In this document: positions 11,560-24,427 of the stretch, one piece after another
Layout of the letters: each line of letters opens with the position of its first letter
Numbering within the stretch: position 1 is the stretch's first letter
NCBI GenBank assembly: GCA_015680685.1
Contig: MNCI01034009.1
Coordinates: forward strand, 1,247,894 to 1,311,893
Reading direction: 5' to 3'
DNA length: 64,000 nucleotides
From: Gnetum montanum
Taxonomy: Eukaryota; Streptophyta; Gnetopsida; Gnetales; Gnetaceae
Translations under genes and position numbers: made by a program
Notes under the pieces: model-generated
The model's database searches: none
Told to the model about the DNA's origin: nothing
What the model saw: the letters and a program-made list of their open reading frames with translations, nothing else

Positions 11560-14025
11560 CAGTGCCAATCTGAGGTGGAAGTTGGTTTGAAGGATACTTG
11601 AAGGTATTTGATGTAGAGGATGAGGGTATTGGAGATGTAGGATGATTAGTTGTACTAGGTTGTGAGGGTTGGAGAGGATTGCTAGGTCAAAAGAAGGATA
11701 TTTTTCTAGATTGATTATCCAAACTACTTGGTTGGAAAGTTGGTTTTGAATGTATAGCCCTTGTAGCATTTTTTTGTTGTAGTTGTGGAGGAATCTCACC
11801 CTGAATGGATGGAGTAGGAGGTAATTGGGTTGAAGGTGGAGGTGTGTGTGCAGATGGATGCAGAGGATGGTATGGATATGGATATGGGTTTTTTCCTTGA
11901 GTAGATGATGAATGTGTTTGGTGGTACTCTGGAGGGTAATAGTGATGCTGAAATGTGGTATGACTTGTAGAACTTCTTAGGGAGACAAGTTGTTGAACAT
12001 AGTACCCGTATGGATTTGGTTGCCTATAAGGGTACTACTATCTTGATGGTGGGATTTCCAATGATTGTGGTTGGTACCATTGTTGATATTGTTCATAAGG
12101 TTGTGGTGGAGCTCCATTTGGGTAGTAAGCTTTTTGTTGTTGGTGGAACTACCTTGGATTTCCTTGAGGATAAAGTAATCATCTAGGTGCTTGACTACAT
12201 GCTAGTCGAGGATTCAATGCATACACCTTGAACTCTTGTAAGTGTGACTTCATAGGGCAATAATCCTTTGGATGTTCGTATTGACAAATGTCATAATTAG
12301 TTTCATTGTTAAAGTTAGTTTTCACAACTTCCTTTATGGCTATAGCTTTGCCCTTACCTCTTTGGTAGGCATGTTTAGCTTCTTTTTGCCTCCTATGGCT
12401 ATGATCACTATTTTGATCTTTGCATTATTTAGTGATGTTCATAGCAGTTTGAAATTTTTCATCCAAAGAGTCCCATAGTTTATCAACCTTTGCCAAAATA
12501 TTAGAAACAAATTTTTGGATGGGTAAGATTTTTTTGTTCGCCACTTCGTCAAGTGGTGACTCCTCCTTATCACAAAATCAGACCTCCCATTTTCTAATGA
12601 AAGGATCCCTATTATACGCTTTCACACTTTCCTTTTTTCATAGCTCATCTTCTTCTTTTGCTACTTTCTTAATCAACCTTTGGATCTAATGAGCTCTTAG
12701 TTCAAACAATCTCCCTTAGGCATACACCCCAAGAGTTTTTCTAGTTTCTGCTTTGAGCCCATCTATGATGTGGCAAATTTGTTCCTTCTAAGAATAACCA
12801 TGTTCAGGGTATTGGTGTAAGAGTGATAGTATCTATCCATGGAGGCATCCAAGGGTTCATGTATTCTTTGTTTCCAACCTTGGATTTGCCTTCTTAGATT
12901 AGACACTTTGGAGTACATCTAGTTTTTTTTATTAAATAGCTCTAACATGGTACTCCATTGGTGAATGGATTCTAGCTCCAAGGACTGGTACTAGCTTTCA
13001 GCTTCCTTGATGAGTATCCTAGGGAAAAGCTTGAGTTTCTACCACTCATTTTCAATGTTTGGTAAGGCACAGGCATCATGGAAAGCTTGTAGGTATGCCT
13101 ATAGATCAAAATTGTATCCCCCTTAAATCTTGGGATATTATTCATGTCTCTGCACTTGATTTAGCTATCTTTCATATGCTTGGTTGGAATTCTAACTGCC
13201 TCTACAATGTTGAGCATGCTTCGAGTCACCAATAGAGGTTCATCATCATTGCTGCATCGATGATGGTTTCAACAACCCCTTTAATCTTGGTGGCCTTCAC
13301 TATCATTGTTGTCTTGTTAATGATCTTCATTGTAATTATTTTGATGGAGGCTTCTATGAGGACTGATAGATGAAGAGAAATGTTCGAAATTGGATGAGGA
13401 GGATGGAGAGGAATGTGGACCACAACTATCACAACGATGTCTACCATGAATTTTTCACTCATTATGATCACCATCCTTAGATCCCTTGCTATTGTGATGT
13501 TTGCCCAAGTCCCTACCTTGGCTATTACTTTTTCCTAAACCTAGTTTATGAATAGTGGATCATAGGTTCAAGGTTGCACCCTCATCACCAATAACAAGGG
13601 TTGAAGAATCTTCATGTTGAGAACCTTCACAAGGAGGATCCTCATTGTCATCTTGATCTAGTAGGAACAAGGGATTAGTGTAATTTTTTCCCTTTGTAGC
13701 CTCATGGAGCTTCTCCTAATGTCAATCTTGCTTGTGTTATGTTTTAGTGGGATAGTAGTTCCAAATGTCATAACCATTCACAAGGTATTCCTCGTGAATA
13801 TCTGCGATGCCCAATTTTTTAAAGGGTTTGAAACAACATCCTAGGCATAGATCTATTGAGGGGCAAGACAATGTTGTCCTCCATATCATGCCATTGTAGC
13901 TATTCATCCCAATGTATGATGAAGGTAAAGTCCAGTACATACTCATCTAGATGAGTATATACGACTTTGCATTCTTGTGGGACTAGTGGTTTGACATCTT
14001 CATGTCTATGGAAATAAGAAGACAT
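11560..14025 (-). pseudogene. Element B gag and proline/glutamine-rich linker
   Basis: It starts at ATG 14025 (M-S-S), as in C and E, followed by a VVYTHLDEYV-like motif that recurs in all gags of this family here. A Ser/Arg/His-rich region lies near 13226-13474. The capsid part (about 12540-13150) aligns with C (17990-18720) and D. The last part (11560-12200) is a P, Q, Y and H-rich linker. Stops and shifts are frequent. Gag forms the particle that packages the element RNA. Confidence 0.75.
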
Positions 14026-14158
14026 TTTGCAAAAAAAATAAAATTATTAGTGTGCTTAGTAGTTTATATGTCATTGAGAGTGATTTTGACCTTAAGTTCA
14101 TCCAATGATATGAATAATATTCACTAATCCTAGATAGCACACGTTTCAACAAACAAAG

Positions 14159-14176
14159 TCCTCGACAATAGTGCCA
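14159..14176 (-). other. Element B primer-binding site
   Basis: The minus strand reads TGGCACTATTGTCGAGGA one base after the 5' LTR end, a decayed form of the Athila-type tRNA-Asp primer site found also in A, C and E. Confidence 0.75.
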
Positions 14177-14177
14177 A

Positions 14178-15058
14178 TGATGAATGGTGAGGTACCCCTA
14201 CATCCAACCATATGAATCATAGGCATTTATGCATGATCTGGTCGAATTCTACAAACTTTGTAGTTTTCGGTGCACTAGTCTTCTAGGAAGTGAATCTTTA
14301 CCTTAAGGTCAATTGTTGTCTTCCCAATTACACTTATGACATACACTGGTATGGTTAAGTGTAATTGAGGCATCTAATCTTTATCATTTTATATTTTATG
14401 GTTTGGTGTTTAAAGGAAGATAAAGTAATTGGATTAACTAATTTAATTTAACTAATTACTAGTATCTAACCAGTCCTAACATAAGCATTCGGTCCCACTT
14501 TTCACACATGTCCTGAACCCACGTATCCACTACTAGGCTACCAAGTTCTATGCTAATGGGTGTACCAAGCAATAATGCTTTTGGGATTACCAAGTGAGTA
14601 TGTGTTATGCTTGAAGTGGTCATACTTATGTGTTTAATCTATCTAGCTTATCTTATTTAATTACTTCATTAGCTTAATTACTAGAAAATATTTAATAAAT
14701 AATTAAAAATATTTAATAAATAATTAAAAAAATTAAATGCATAAATAAAATATTTAATCTATCCAGAATGTTGCAAGGTTTATCAGAAAGCTTGTCTTTA
14801 TTTCCACACATACTGTCATGCTTAGGTACAACAATGCTCGCATAAAGATCCATACACTCAATGACTCTTGCTGTGGCACTCGGGAAAAAAATTCTAACTC
14901 TTAAATGAACAAACTACATGAGCTTTGCTACTATTGAAATATTGATGCCATAAATGTAGTTGAGAGGCACATATTTATAGGTAAAATACCAAGACTATGT
15001 CGATGGGGCCTCATTGATGAGGCCTCATTGACATAGCTGACAAAATTGTGACTCATCA
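14178..15058 (-). repeat. Element B 5' LTR
   Basis: 881 bp, TGATGA...CTCATCA, followed by AAGAT (15059-15063). In the minus sense the U3 block with GATGAGGCCTCAT and GAGGCCCCATCGACATAG lies at 15040-14997 and the TATA box (TATTTATA on plus) at about 14970-14980. It pairs with 1930-2831. Confidence 0.92.
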
Positions 15059-15988
15059 AAGATGGAGATAGAAATAAAATGCAATGACAAGATGAAAGAC
15101 ATCAAAGTGAGCATAGACAAGGTCATCACTATCTGACAAATAGAAATAGAGATTATCACCTTGACATTTCTAATAAATATGAACCCTTGTTGGCTACTAA
15201 GAGCATGGTACAAATTAGGGAGGTAGTTTAAATACCTCATAAGCATCAAAGGAGAAGCTACATCAAATGGCTTGATATGAATAACATTCTTAAATTTAAG
15301 GGAGGTTATAATTATGATCTCCTACATTATTTACAAGCCTTCCATGATGCCTATACCTTACAAAATATTGAAAGTAAGTGACAAAAGCTTAAGCTCTTCC
15401 CTAGGACACTAATAGAAGAAGCTGAAAGTTGTTATATATTGTTGGAACTAGATTCAATCCACCAGTGGTCCACAATGCTTGAGCTTTTCAACAAAAATAT
15501 CAAACCTATTAGAGAGTGTCTAATCTAAGAAAACAAATCCAAGGATGGAAGTAAGAAAATCATGAATCCTTGGATGTAGCCTTGGACAAATAGTATTATC
15601 TACTACATAGATGTTCAAGCCATGGTTTTTCTCAAAAAGAGTAGCTTGTCCACATCATAGATGGGCTTTGTAATAAAATGAGGGAGATCCTTGGGATCTA
15701 TGCCCAAGGATGATTATCCAAATTGAGAGTGCATTAGATATAAAGGATAGTTGAATAGGAGACAAAAGAAGGAGAGCTATGTAAAAGGGAAAGTGTAAAG
15801 GAATATAACTGGGATTAAAATCTTTACAAAAAAGAGGTCCATATTTTTGATCAAGAATAAGAGATAGCTCTTGATGAGTTAATTTCACACAAAGCCTTAC
15901 CGATACAAAATTCTATCACTAAAATTGAAGCAAGGGTAGATAAGATGTGGGGGTTGATGAATGAAAAAGTTATAGCCAACTTGAAAAT
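15059..15988 (+). pseudogene. Element A gag, capsid part
   Basis: The first five bases are the right target duplication of B. The rest continues element A's gag from 1929 and aligns with C gag at about 17930-18720 (shared phrases at 15260-15400 versus 18010-18150, and 15640-15700 versus 18405-18480). The decay is heavy and there is no long open frame in the sense direction. It is cut at 15988 by the C LTR. The removed continuation is picked up at 38503, with a gap of roughly 300 bp compared with C. Confidence 0.65.
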
Positions 15989-16910
15989 TGATGAAGCATC
16001 AAAGTATCACATCGATGGATCCTCATCAACATGGCCTCATTGAAGGGTCCTTATCGATGTAGCCTCATTGACATGGTGTTGCCCCATTGATGAGGCTACA
16101 TCAATGTAGCATCTGATGCATTTATGAGGCCTTATTGACATAGCTCCACAATAAAGTCTATAAATACACACTCATCCACTATGTTTATGGCATGTCTTGT
16201 CATAGTTGTAGCAAAGTTCTTTTAGTTTTTTCATTTGAAAGTTAGAATATTTTTTTAAGGGCCTGTAGTAGGAGTCAGAAAGTGTATAGATCTTTATTTG
16301 AGCATTAATGTACCTGAGCACACCAGTGTAAATGACAATAACAAAGATCCTTTTGATCAAACCTTGTAGCACTTGGAATAGATTAATGATTTATTTTCAC
16401 ATTTACCATTTTCATTAGTTACATAATTAATTAATATAAGTAAGAATTTAATTAATTAACTAATTAAGCTAAATAGATTAAACACATAAGTATGATTGCT
16501 TTGAGCATAACATACAATGCTTGGTAATCCCAGTAGTGCTTAACGCTTAGTATTGTAGCAATGTTGTATGTGTTTAGGATGTGTACAAAAAGTGAGATTG
16601 GATGCTTATGTTAGGATAGTTAGTTATTAATTAGCAATCAGATTAGTTAAATTAGTTAATAAATTAAGTTTCAACTTGTTATCAATCATAGGTGAATAAA
16701 TATAAAATAATAAAAGCATGTGTCCCAATTACAGTTAAACATACAACTAAGCTTCATAAGTGTAATTGGGAAAATGACGATTGTCATGATTTGATTTCAC
16801 TTCCTAGAACCAACATACTTAGGAACTTAAGGTCTAAAAAATTTGATCAGATTGTGTGTGAATGCTTGTAGTTTGTATGGTTGGGCGTAGGGTATACTCA
16901 TCACTAATCA
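15989..16910 (+). repeat. Element C 5' LTR
   Basis: It starts TGATGAAG and ends about 16910, just before the PBS. The end reads CTCATCACTAATCA, seven bases longer than in sister LTRs. The U3 block at 16010-16140 is a long run of GATGAGGC/TCATTGACAT/ATCGATGTAGCC palindromes. TATA box TATAAATA at 16159-16166. The 3' LTR copy has a much shorter U3 block. Confidence 0.87.
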
Positions 16911-16911
16911 T

Positions 16912-16929
16912 TGGCACTGTTGCTAGGGA
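16912..16929 (+). other. Element C primer-binding site
   Basis: TGGCACTGTTGCTAGGGA, a decayed Athila-type tRNA-Asp primer site one base beyond the LTR. Confidence 0.78.
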
Positions 16930-17071
16930 CCTTTAGTTTGTTACATGTGTTATCTAGGACTTAGTGAAAAATTATTTAACATCATTAGAACAAATCCTAA
17001 AGTCATCATATATTAAAATATCTACAAAAATTATAAAAAAGCACGCTGCGTTTCTTATCTTCTAATACAAT

Positions 17072-19640
17072 ATGTCTTCTTCTCATAGGAGTGATTCTCT
17101 ACCCAAGTCTGATGGAGTAAATTAGTAGGTGCCCTAGAAATATAGAATAATATATGCTCATTCTAATGATTATGTACCCAATTTCACCTTCCTTTTACAC
17201 CAAGGTGAACAACTGTGGTGGCGAGACATGGAGGGCAACATTGTGTTGCCACCCGATCAATCCATTCCTATGATGCTTCACCAAACTCTTATGCAGTTGG
17301 GCATCCAAGGACTTCACGTTAAATATGTTATGTAGGATAGTGATGATAGGATTATCATCCCATTGATGCACAACATTTGAGGGATCGATAGCTAGAGTAA
17401 TGTTACGAGTTTGCAAAGGGGAAGTAGTCCAATGATTCCTTATTTTTGATGTACCAAAAAGATGGTGGAGAACCTTTTTTCTAGGGGTTATTCATATAGA
17501 GAGATTCCTCTCTTTGACTTCGATGAAGGAGGTCAAAACAAAAACTTGTAGTCCACAATAGATAATCCTAGTTCCAGTAAGAATAGATCCCATGACAAAG
17601 AGGGATTCAAGGAGGAGAGTCATGGCAAGGATGCAGGCAAGCAGCGTGATCATGATCATGATCGCAACCACCGAAGAGGGGGTGTTAGGCACCATGATGG
17701 TGCTAGTCCTTATTCTTCATCATCATCATCATCATCATCTTCTTCCTCTTATGGTTCCATATGCAATTGCAAGGGATGCAATCATGGTGGAGGTGACTGA
17801 TGCGACCAAGATGCTTGTAGGGACCATTAAACAAGTCAATATCTAGGGCATGAGCATTCAAGAGAGGCCCATTGTCATAAAATAAGGGGTCATAGAGGGC
17901 ATTATAGGTATCAACATCATGGCTATGATGAGCTTTTTCTCACTATCCAAAGCATGCTAAAAATCATAGAGGTAATGAGAATTTTGACAAGGCATGTGAA
18001 AGATAGCAAGATCAAGTGATTGGATATGAGCAACATTTCCAAGTTTGAGGGGGATATAAGTTCGATTCACAAAATCATCTTTAGGCTTTTCACAATGCCT
18101 ATGCCTTATAAAACATAGAAAATGACTAGAAAAAGCTTAATTTGTTTCACAGGATACTCATCAAAGAGCTAAAAAGTTAGTACTAGTCCTTGGAGCTAGA
18201 ATCAATCCATAGATGGAGTATGATGCTCAAAATATTCAATGATAAATATCAAACATACTTTTAAGTGTTTAATCTAAGAAGGAAGATCTAGGGTTGGAAG
18301 CAAGGAATAAAATTCCTTGTATGCTATCATGGACAAGTATTATTCCTTATTACACCAATGCCCTAGCCATGGTTACTCTGAGTAGGAACAACTTTGCGAC
18401 ATCATAGATGGGAATCACTTTGAAACAAGGAGAACTTTTGGGATCTACACCCAAGGAATACTATCAAAATTAAGAGCCCATTAGATCCAAAGGTTGATTG
18501 AGTAGGTAGCAAAATAAGAAGAAGAGTTGAGGAAACATAAAAGTGCAAAAGAATACAATTGAGATCCATTTGCAAGAGGGAGGTTTGATTTTGTGATAAT
18601 GAAGAGAAGTCACCACATTATGAGGTAGTGATTCAGAAAACCTTGTTGATTTAAAAATTTACCTCTAAATTTAGGCCAAGTTAGATCAATTGTGGGGCTT
18701 TATGAATATCAGATTTCAAGTTGTTTTGAAAATTGTTGAAGATTCCAAAGAACAAAGTAGTGATTGTGACCACAAGAGGTGAAAGGAAGCTGAATGTGCC
18801 AATCAAAGGGATAAGGGCAAGATTGCTACAATAAAGGAAGTTGTAAAAACTAAATCAAGTGATGATGGTGGGTGTGATATCTATTAATATGAACATTCTA
18901 AGGGATGTTGCCCCATTGTGTCACACTTATAGAAGTTTGGGGTGTATGCTCTAAATCCATGACTAGCAAAATTACAAACACCCAAAAGATTGCCTTATCC
19001 TCAAGGCAATCCTAGGTGGTTCCATCATCAACAACAATATTATCCAAGTGGAACTCTACCACAACCATACAAGCAATATCAATAATGGCAACAACCATAG
19101 TCATAGTCGCTACCACCACTAAGGTAGTAGTACCCTTACAAATAGCTAGATCAATATGGGTATTATGTTCAGCAACCCCTGTCTCCTTGTGACTCTTCCA
19201 ATCATGTTTCTCCTTTTCAATGTTACTACTATCCTCCTAAATACTATAGAACTCATTCTTCAAATTCTAGAAGGGATACCACATTTCTTCCTTATCCTCC
19301 TCTTGTTCCTGCATCTATTCCTCCACCCTCAATGCAACTATCGCTTGCTCCATCCATGTAGGGTGAACTTCCAACCTAGCCACAACAATGTAATTCTACC
19401 AAGGCCATCAATCTAAAACTAGTTAATCAACCAAGTGTTTCATAAACACATGCTTGTAAAAAATCATTTTTCTGATCCAACAACCTTACTAAGCCCTCAT
19501 AGACTTAGGTGGCTAGTCATACTCCTGCTACCTCATCTTCTAAAAACCATTCCATTGGAAACCCTTCAAACCAAATGTTGCCAAAAATCCATATTGTTAT
19601 GCTCACTCATGCCATATCTGATTAGATATAGGTTGGAAAC
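17072..19640 (+). pseudogene. Element C gag and linker
   Basis: ATG 17072 opens M-S-S-S-H-R, aligned with the E gag start (46870). Motifs in order: the NDYVPNFTFLLHQ-type block (17165-17205), a Ser-rich tract coded by TCATCATCATC repeats (17718-17750), the capsid region (about 17930-18720), and a Q/Y/P-rich linker (19010-19420). Stops and frameshifts throughout. Confidence 0.75.
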
Positions 19641-22299
19641 CTTCCTAGGAAATTAGTTGATCCTAGGAGTCCTTTTACCTATTTACAAATTGTTGGGAAT
19701 AAAACATGTAAAGCTTTTCTTGATTCAGGTTGCAATGTAAACTTGATTTCTCATAAGGTGTATACTGCATGGAACCTATTGCATCTTAAGATGAGCAATA
19801 TTTGATTAGAATTGGTACACTAGTTCATTACTATTCCATTGAGACTAGTAGAAGAAATTTTGACTATTGCCTATGGGTGATCTCATCCTATTAATTTCCT
19901 AGTAATCAAGATTGAGAACTATAAGGGGGACTTTCCAATCATTATGGAAGGGCATGGCTAAGCACTGTTGATGCAAGAATGGACATCAAAGGTCTTTCCC
20001 TAGAGATATCTAAGGAAAATGCATTTGGAAAGATCAAGAAGAAGCAAGTTCCATGCATCATGTATAGTGATACAGGGTGTAATTACATGTAGAAACTCTG
20101 GTCTGTGAAATGAGCATCTATTTTTGCATGTAGGCAGTGTGCATATGAAGTAGATATTCAAATGTGTTTGTATGTAATAGCCACAAAACAAGAGGATATC
20201 TAGTGGTTGACCATTAATTTTGAAAGCAACACAATGTGCATGGAATTTATTGAGAGCTTGACATGCGCTTATGTTGCAAGCATGGATGAACTAGAGTAAG
20301 TTCATTAGCAACTCTCTGATAATGAAAATGGTGATAGCAATTGGGAAGCATTGGAGATTCCTAAAAATTTCAAACAAAAGCCCCTAGAATTGAAACCTCT
20401 ACTTGTTGGCTTGGAATATGCATTCTTAAAAAATGGTAAGTTGGTAATACTTAATGCCAAACTTGCTCCTAAGAAAAAATGCAAAACTATTAAAAGTGAT
20501 CAATAGATGGCCAACAACCTTTTCTTAGTCATATCCTGAACTCATAGGGATTGATATTAGGATATGCTAGCACTACATTTATACTGATCCATCCATGAAG
20601 CTAAGGAGGTAACTACAATAGTGGTTGAATCCAAAATTGAAGCAGATCATCAAAGATGAGATTGAGAAACTCCTTAAGGTAGGGTTCATCTATTCGATTA
20701 TGGATAGCGAGTGGGTTAGCCCACTCATGATAGTGCCAAATAGAGGTGACAAGTAATGAGTTTGTATTGACTTCAGGCTATTAAACATGGAAACATTTAA
20801 AGATAATTTTTTGTTGTCATTTGTGAATCAAGTGTTGGACACCATATCTAGGCATTGCTATTACAATTTTTTGGATGATCATAGTGTCTATAACCAAATC
20901 TAGATTGCATTAGAAGACGAGGCCAAAAAAACATTCATGAGTCCTTAAGGGACGTTCACATATCATAAGATGCCTTTTAGTCTATGCAATGCTCTTGCCA
21001 CTTTCCAACACCTGGTTTTAAGACTCTTTTAGTAGCAAATCTATAGCAGAGTGGAAGTATTTATGAGAGACTTCTTCACTTATGATGTTACATTTGAGCA
21101 AGCCTTAGACTACGTTGAGCAAGTACTCAAAAGATGTATGGAAACAAACTTGTGGCTCAATTGGCAAAAGAGCCATCTAATGGTTCAAGAAGGCATTATA
21201 TTGGGACACAAAATTTTGTAGGAAGGGATCGAGGTAGACCCTAAAAAGATAAGGATCATTCAAGGAATGACTTGCTAATAAAAAATTGTTAAAGATTTTT
21301 TATCATTCTTTGGACACACTGGCTATTACCGAAGATTCATAGAGAATTTCTCTAAGATTGCAAAACTATTGATCAAGTGAACAAAGAAAGATGCTCTATT
21401 TATTTGGACCAAGGAATGTGAAAATGCATTTCAAAGCCTTAAGTAGAAGCCCATATAGACTCCAATTCTACAAGCACCTAACTGGTTTAGACCATTCCAT
21501 ATCATGATGGATGCATCTAACTATGCCTTGGGAGCTATGATTACATAGTTGGATGACTGAAAATTTCCATAATATATCCACTATGCAAGCCATAGCATTG
21601 TGGGTATGCAACTCAATTACATCACCATAGAGAAAGAACTGATGGCGGTGGTGTATGCTCTAGAAAAGTTTAGGCACTATGTGCTTGGGATAGAAAGTGT
21701 TTAGGCACACTAGCCACAATGCCATGTACTTCTTGATGAATAAGCTAACGGTAAGTCCCCATGTCATACGTAGCTTGTGATCTTGCAGAAATTCAATCTC
21801 ATGATGGTAGCTCAAAAAGGGACTAAGAATGTCATCGTTGACCATCTCTCTTAGTTACAATGGGATGATAAAGAGGAAGAGAGTTGACTCTCTGTCAATT
21901 CCTAGATGAACTCCTCTTTGTCGATGTAATTAATGAATAGATGCCCATAGAATCAAAATGGTATAATGGCATCCTTACTTACCTTCTCACTTTAGAAATG
22001 CCACAAGATCTAAACTACAAAATGAAACAATGGTTTCTTCATCAAGCTAAGCACTTTATGGAAATAAATGTACACCTTTATAAGGTGTGCATTAATGGCC
22101 TGGTTCATTAGTGTGTCCTTAATGAAAATTAATTACATGTTCTCTAGGATGCTCATGAAGGTCTTTATGGAGGCCACTATGTAGGGAGATGCATAGTTGT
22201 AAAAATATTAATGGTAGGATATTATTGGCTCATAATCTTTAGGGATTCTCACTAGTTTGTTTGATCCTATGAGCACTATCAAAGAGATGGTGGGATGAC
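19640..22299 (+). pseudogene. Element C protease, RT, RNase H and integrase N-terminus
   Basis: The protease active site reads DSGCNVNLIS at 19722-19751. The RT follows from about 20600; its FMDD box is changed to F-M-R-D (21060-21071), so a catalytic aspartate is lost. The FLDDHSVYNQ block of motif A is present near 20870. The RNase H DASNYA motif is intact at 21510-21527. The integrase HHCC-type region starts near 22140 (GLYGGHY...GYYWLI) and stops at 22299, where element F sits. Pol copies the RNA and integrates it. Many TAG/TAA/TGA codons stand where relatives have Q or W. Confidence 0.8.
22295..22299. other. Target-site duplication of element F, left copy
   Basis: ATGAC precedes the F 5' LTR and recurs at 31950-31954 right after the F 3' LTR, splitting the integrase reading of element C. 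Confidence 0.93.
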
Positions 22300-22824
22300 T
22301 GAAACACCATTAATTTTGGCTTAACACTTTGAAACAAGAACAACTCAAGCCCTTTCAAGCATTCGGGAGGCAAAATTTGATAAAGGCATGAAACTCAAGT
22401 CCAGCTTGCTCAAGCCAGCTTGATCACACTATCAAGCTAGCTTGCCCTCAGCGTGAGCAACTCCAAAATTTTCAAAATCAAATAAAAAGTGGGCCAAATC
22501 TAAGGGTGCAAGCCATCCTCAAGAGCTGTTGATGTCCACTCCAAGTCTCAGCATTCAGGAGTCCAAATTTCAAGCCAGACTACATAGTTTTTGCAGGTCA
22601 CGCTGGGCAGTCATGATGGGCGTGACCACATCATGACCAACTTTTAGAGCCTTAAAACATCCTTAAAACAACATCAAAATGGTTTGATTTTGAAGGGACA
22701 AGTCACCCTCAAGGTCCATTAATGATTTCTCCAAGTTTCAGCCTCCAGAAATTCAGATTTTAGCTCCAAAAATGCTCATTTTTTTACTAACGCCCAGGTC
22801 ACGCTGGCAGCGTGAGTCTAGCAT

Positions 22825-22945
22825 GATCAACTTTTAGAAAATTTTAGAAAATTCTAAAAAATTCTAGAAAATTCTTAGCATAAGAAAATTCTAGAAAATG
22901 GCAGAAAATTCCAAAAAATTCTCAGCTTCTAGAAAATTCTAGAAA
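22825..22945 (+). repeat. AAAATTCTAG short tandem repeats in the F LTR
   Basis: About ten degenerate units of TTCTAGAAAA/TTTTAGAAAATT type, palindromic around TCTAGA. The same block is in the 3' LTR at 30620-30735. It lies in U3 just before the 81-bp array. Confidence 0.75.
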
Positions 22946-23110
22946 ACTCAGGGACAAAGAAGTTTCAAGCAAGACGGGTCGAATTTTCCTTGTACATTTC
23001 ATTGTAAATATTCATTTGTGGGATATTCAGGTCCTCATGTCTAAATTAAATGTACTTTCATAGGCTTGAATAACCCATAAATTGTAAAATGCAATGTACC
23101 TGTTCAAGAA

Positions 23111-23470
23111 TGTAGCTTGCCAACACACATCCAACTTGTGCACAACTATCCGACAAAAATCCAACTCGTGCACAACTATCCAACACACATCCAACTCTCG
23201 CCAACACGCATCCAACTTGTGCATAACTATTTGACACAAATTCAACTTGTGCACAATTATCCAACACACATCCAACTCTCACCAACACGCATCCAACTTG
23301 TGCATAACTATCTGACACAAATCCAACTCGTGCACAACTATCCAACACACATCCAACTCTCGCCAACACGCATCCAACTCGTGCACAACTATCTGACACA
23401 AATCCAACTCATGCAAAACTATCCAACACACATCCAAGTCTCACCAACACACATCCAACCCGAGCACAAC
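23111..23470 (+). repeat. 81-bp tandem array in the F 5' LTR
   Basis: About 4.4 units of 81 bp, each made of three related 27-bp subunits of the type AACTCGTGCACAACTATCC. Because 81 and 27 are multiples of three, frames on both strands stay open and give false repetitive ORFs. A shorter and differently arranged copy is in the 3' LTR (30901-31220). It sits in U3 about 100 bp before the TATA box, so it may act as a promoter or enhancer repeat. Confidence 0.9.
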
Positions 23471-24199
23471 TGTCCATTGGACACATGTCAGTAGATATGC
23501 TTTCCTCTCATCTCCCAGCGGTTGATTCCATTCTTGAATTTCATGCCCAAGCCTGGCCCAACCCTATAAATACCCTGTCAATTCACATAAACCAGGGGGA
23601 GGCAAAAAAATTGGAGAGATTGGCAATTCTGAGAGAGGATAGAACCTGCAATGCTTGGGCACTCGACACACCTGATTGTTGGCATCCAAGCATTTCTCAC
23701 GTTCATCACATCACATCATCGCATCATCACGTTACATCACCCCGAGGCTAGGTGTTCGACCTGCCATCTACATGCAGCTATGCTTTGACTAGTGCACATC
23801 TTTTCTAAGCAATACATCATTTCTGTTTTGCCAACCAAACATTATTTCTATTTTCTGTTTTACGTTCTGTTTACATTTCTACTTACATTTAGTTTATGTT
23901 TAGTTTATAGTTTACGTTTTGTTTATGCCTTACGTTCTTACGTATTACGGCTTATGTTTACATTTTACACGCATTTACACATTTTAAGACATCATTTACG
24001 ATAACCCCAGTGCTAGTCGTAGGTTACGCTCGGGGAAGTCCTTGGTTGATTTGTGTGTAGACCATCCAAGGCACTCAGCCTTCGTTTGCTTTTCCAACTT
24101 ACCCTTAGGCGAAGGTAGGGTTAGCTGTAGTTGCTCGATGATCTTTCGGTGTCTATTTTCCTTCCAGCCTCACACTGACGATTTAGGTTAGCACAATTT

Positions 24200-24219
24200 T
24201 TGGTGCTAGAAGGAGGGCC
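24200..24219 (+). other. Element F primer-binding site
   Basis: TGGTGCTAGAAGGAGGGCC starts a few bases after the LTR end (24195). It is unrelated to the tRNA-Asp type site of elements A-E. The matching tRNA was not identified here. Confidence 0.7.
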
Positions 24220-24427
24220 TGAATTTGCCATTGTTAAAACATTGATCATGCTACCTGTCAAAACTTTTTCATCTTACCCTATGAGTCTCCTGTCCCTATT
24301 GGTCACACTTAGCTTGTCCTGTTGGTCTAGTTTGATTAGTTTGGTCACATTGTGTTTGTGTCACGGTCACGCTACAACTGCTTGCAATCCAACTTCATTC
24401 ATCTAGCCTAGTTTGCTCATGTTCGTC

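Larger units (their letters stand above)
1930..15058 (-). mobile_element. Element B: complete, decayed Athila-like LTR retrotransposon
   Basis: A 13.1-kb minus-strand element with LTRs at 14178-15058 (5') and 1930-2831 (3'), a PBS, a purine-rich tract, and a perfect 5-bp target duplication. Order in its own sense: LTR, PBS, gag, protease, RT, RNase H, integrase, 2.1-kb spacer, extra ORF, purine tract, LTR. Every coding part has stops or frameshifts, the RT lacks a catalytic block, and catalytic changes appear in RNase H and integrase. It inserted in gag of element A in the opposite orientation. It is the only element in the window with every expected part and both boundaries. Confidence 0.92.
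22300..24195 (+). repeat. Element F 5' LTR
   Basis: It begins TGAAACACC and ends TTAGCACA. TATA box TATAAATA at 23565-23572. Upstream of it in U3 lie AGCTTG-rich palindromes (about 22395-22450), a run of TTCTAGAAAATT repeats (22830-22945) and the 81-bp array (23111-23470). Downstream are T-rich TTTACGTT/TTTATGTT runs (23840-23990). By eye the first 165 bases differ from the 3' copy at about ten positions. Confidence 0.93.

Noticed and set aside
23111-23470. CRISPR-like appearance of regular repeats
   Set aside because: The units are contiguous and degenerate without unique spacers, inside an LTR of a plant retrotransposon, and there are no cas genes.
23058-23494. Repetitive ORFs on both strands (Cys/Val-rich on minus, His/Gln/Leu-rich on plus), repeated at 30815-31195
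   Set aside because: They come from the 81/27-bp tandem array, whose period is a multiple of three. There is no start context or homology, and they lie in LTR U3.
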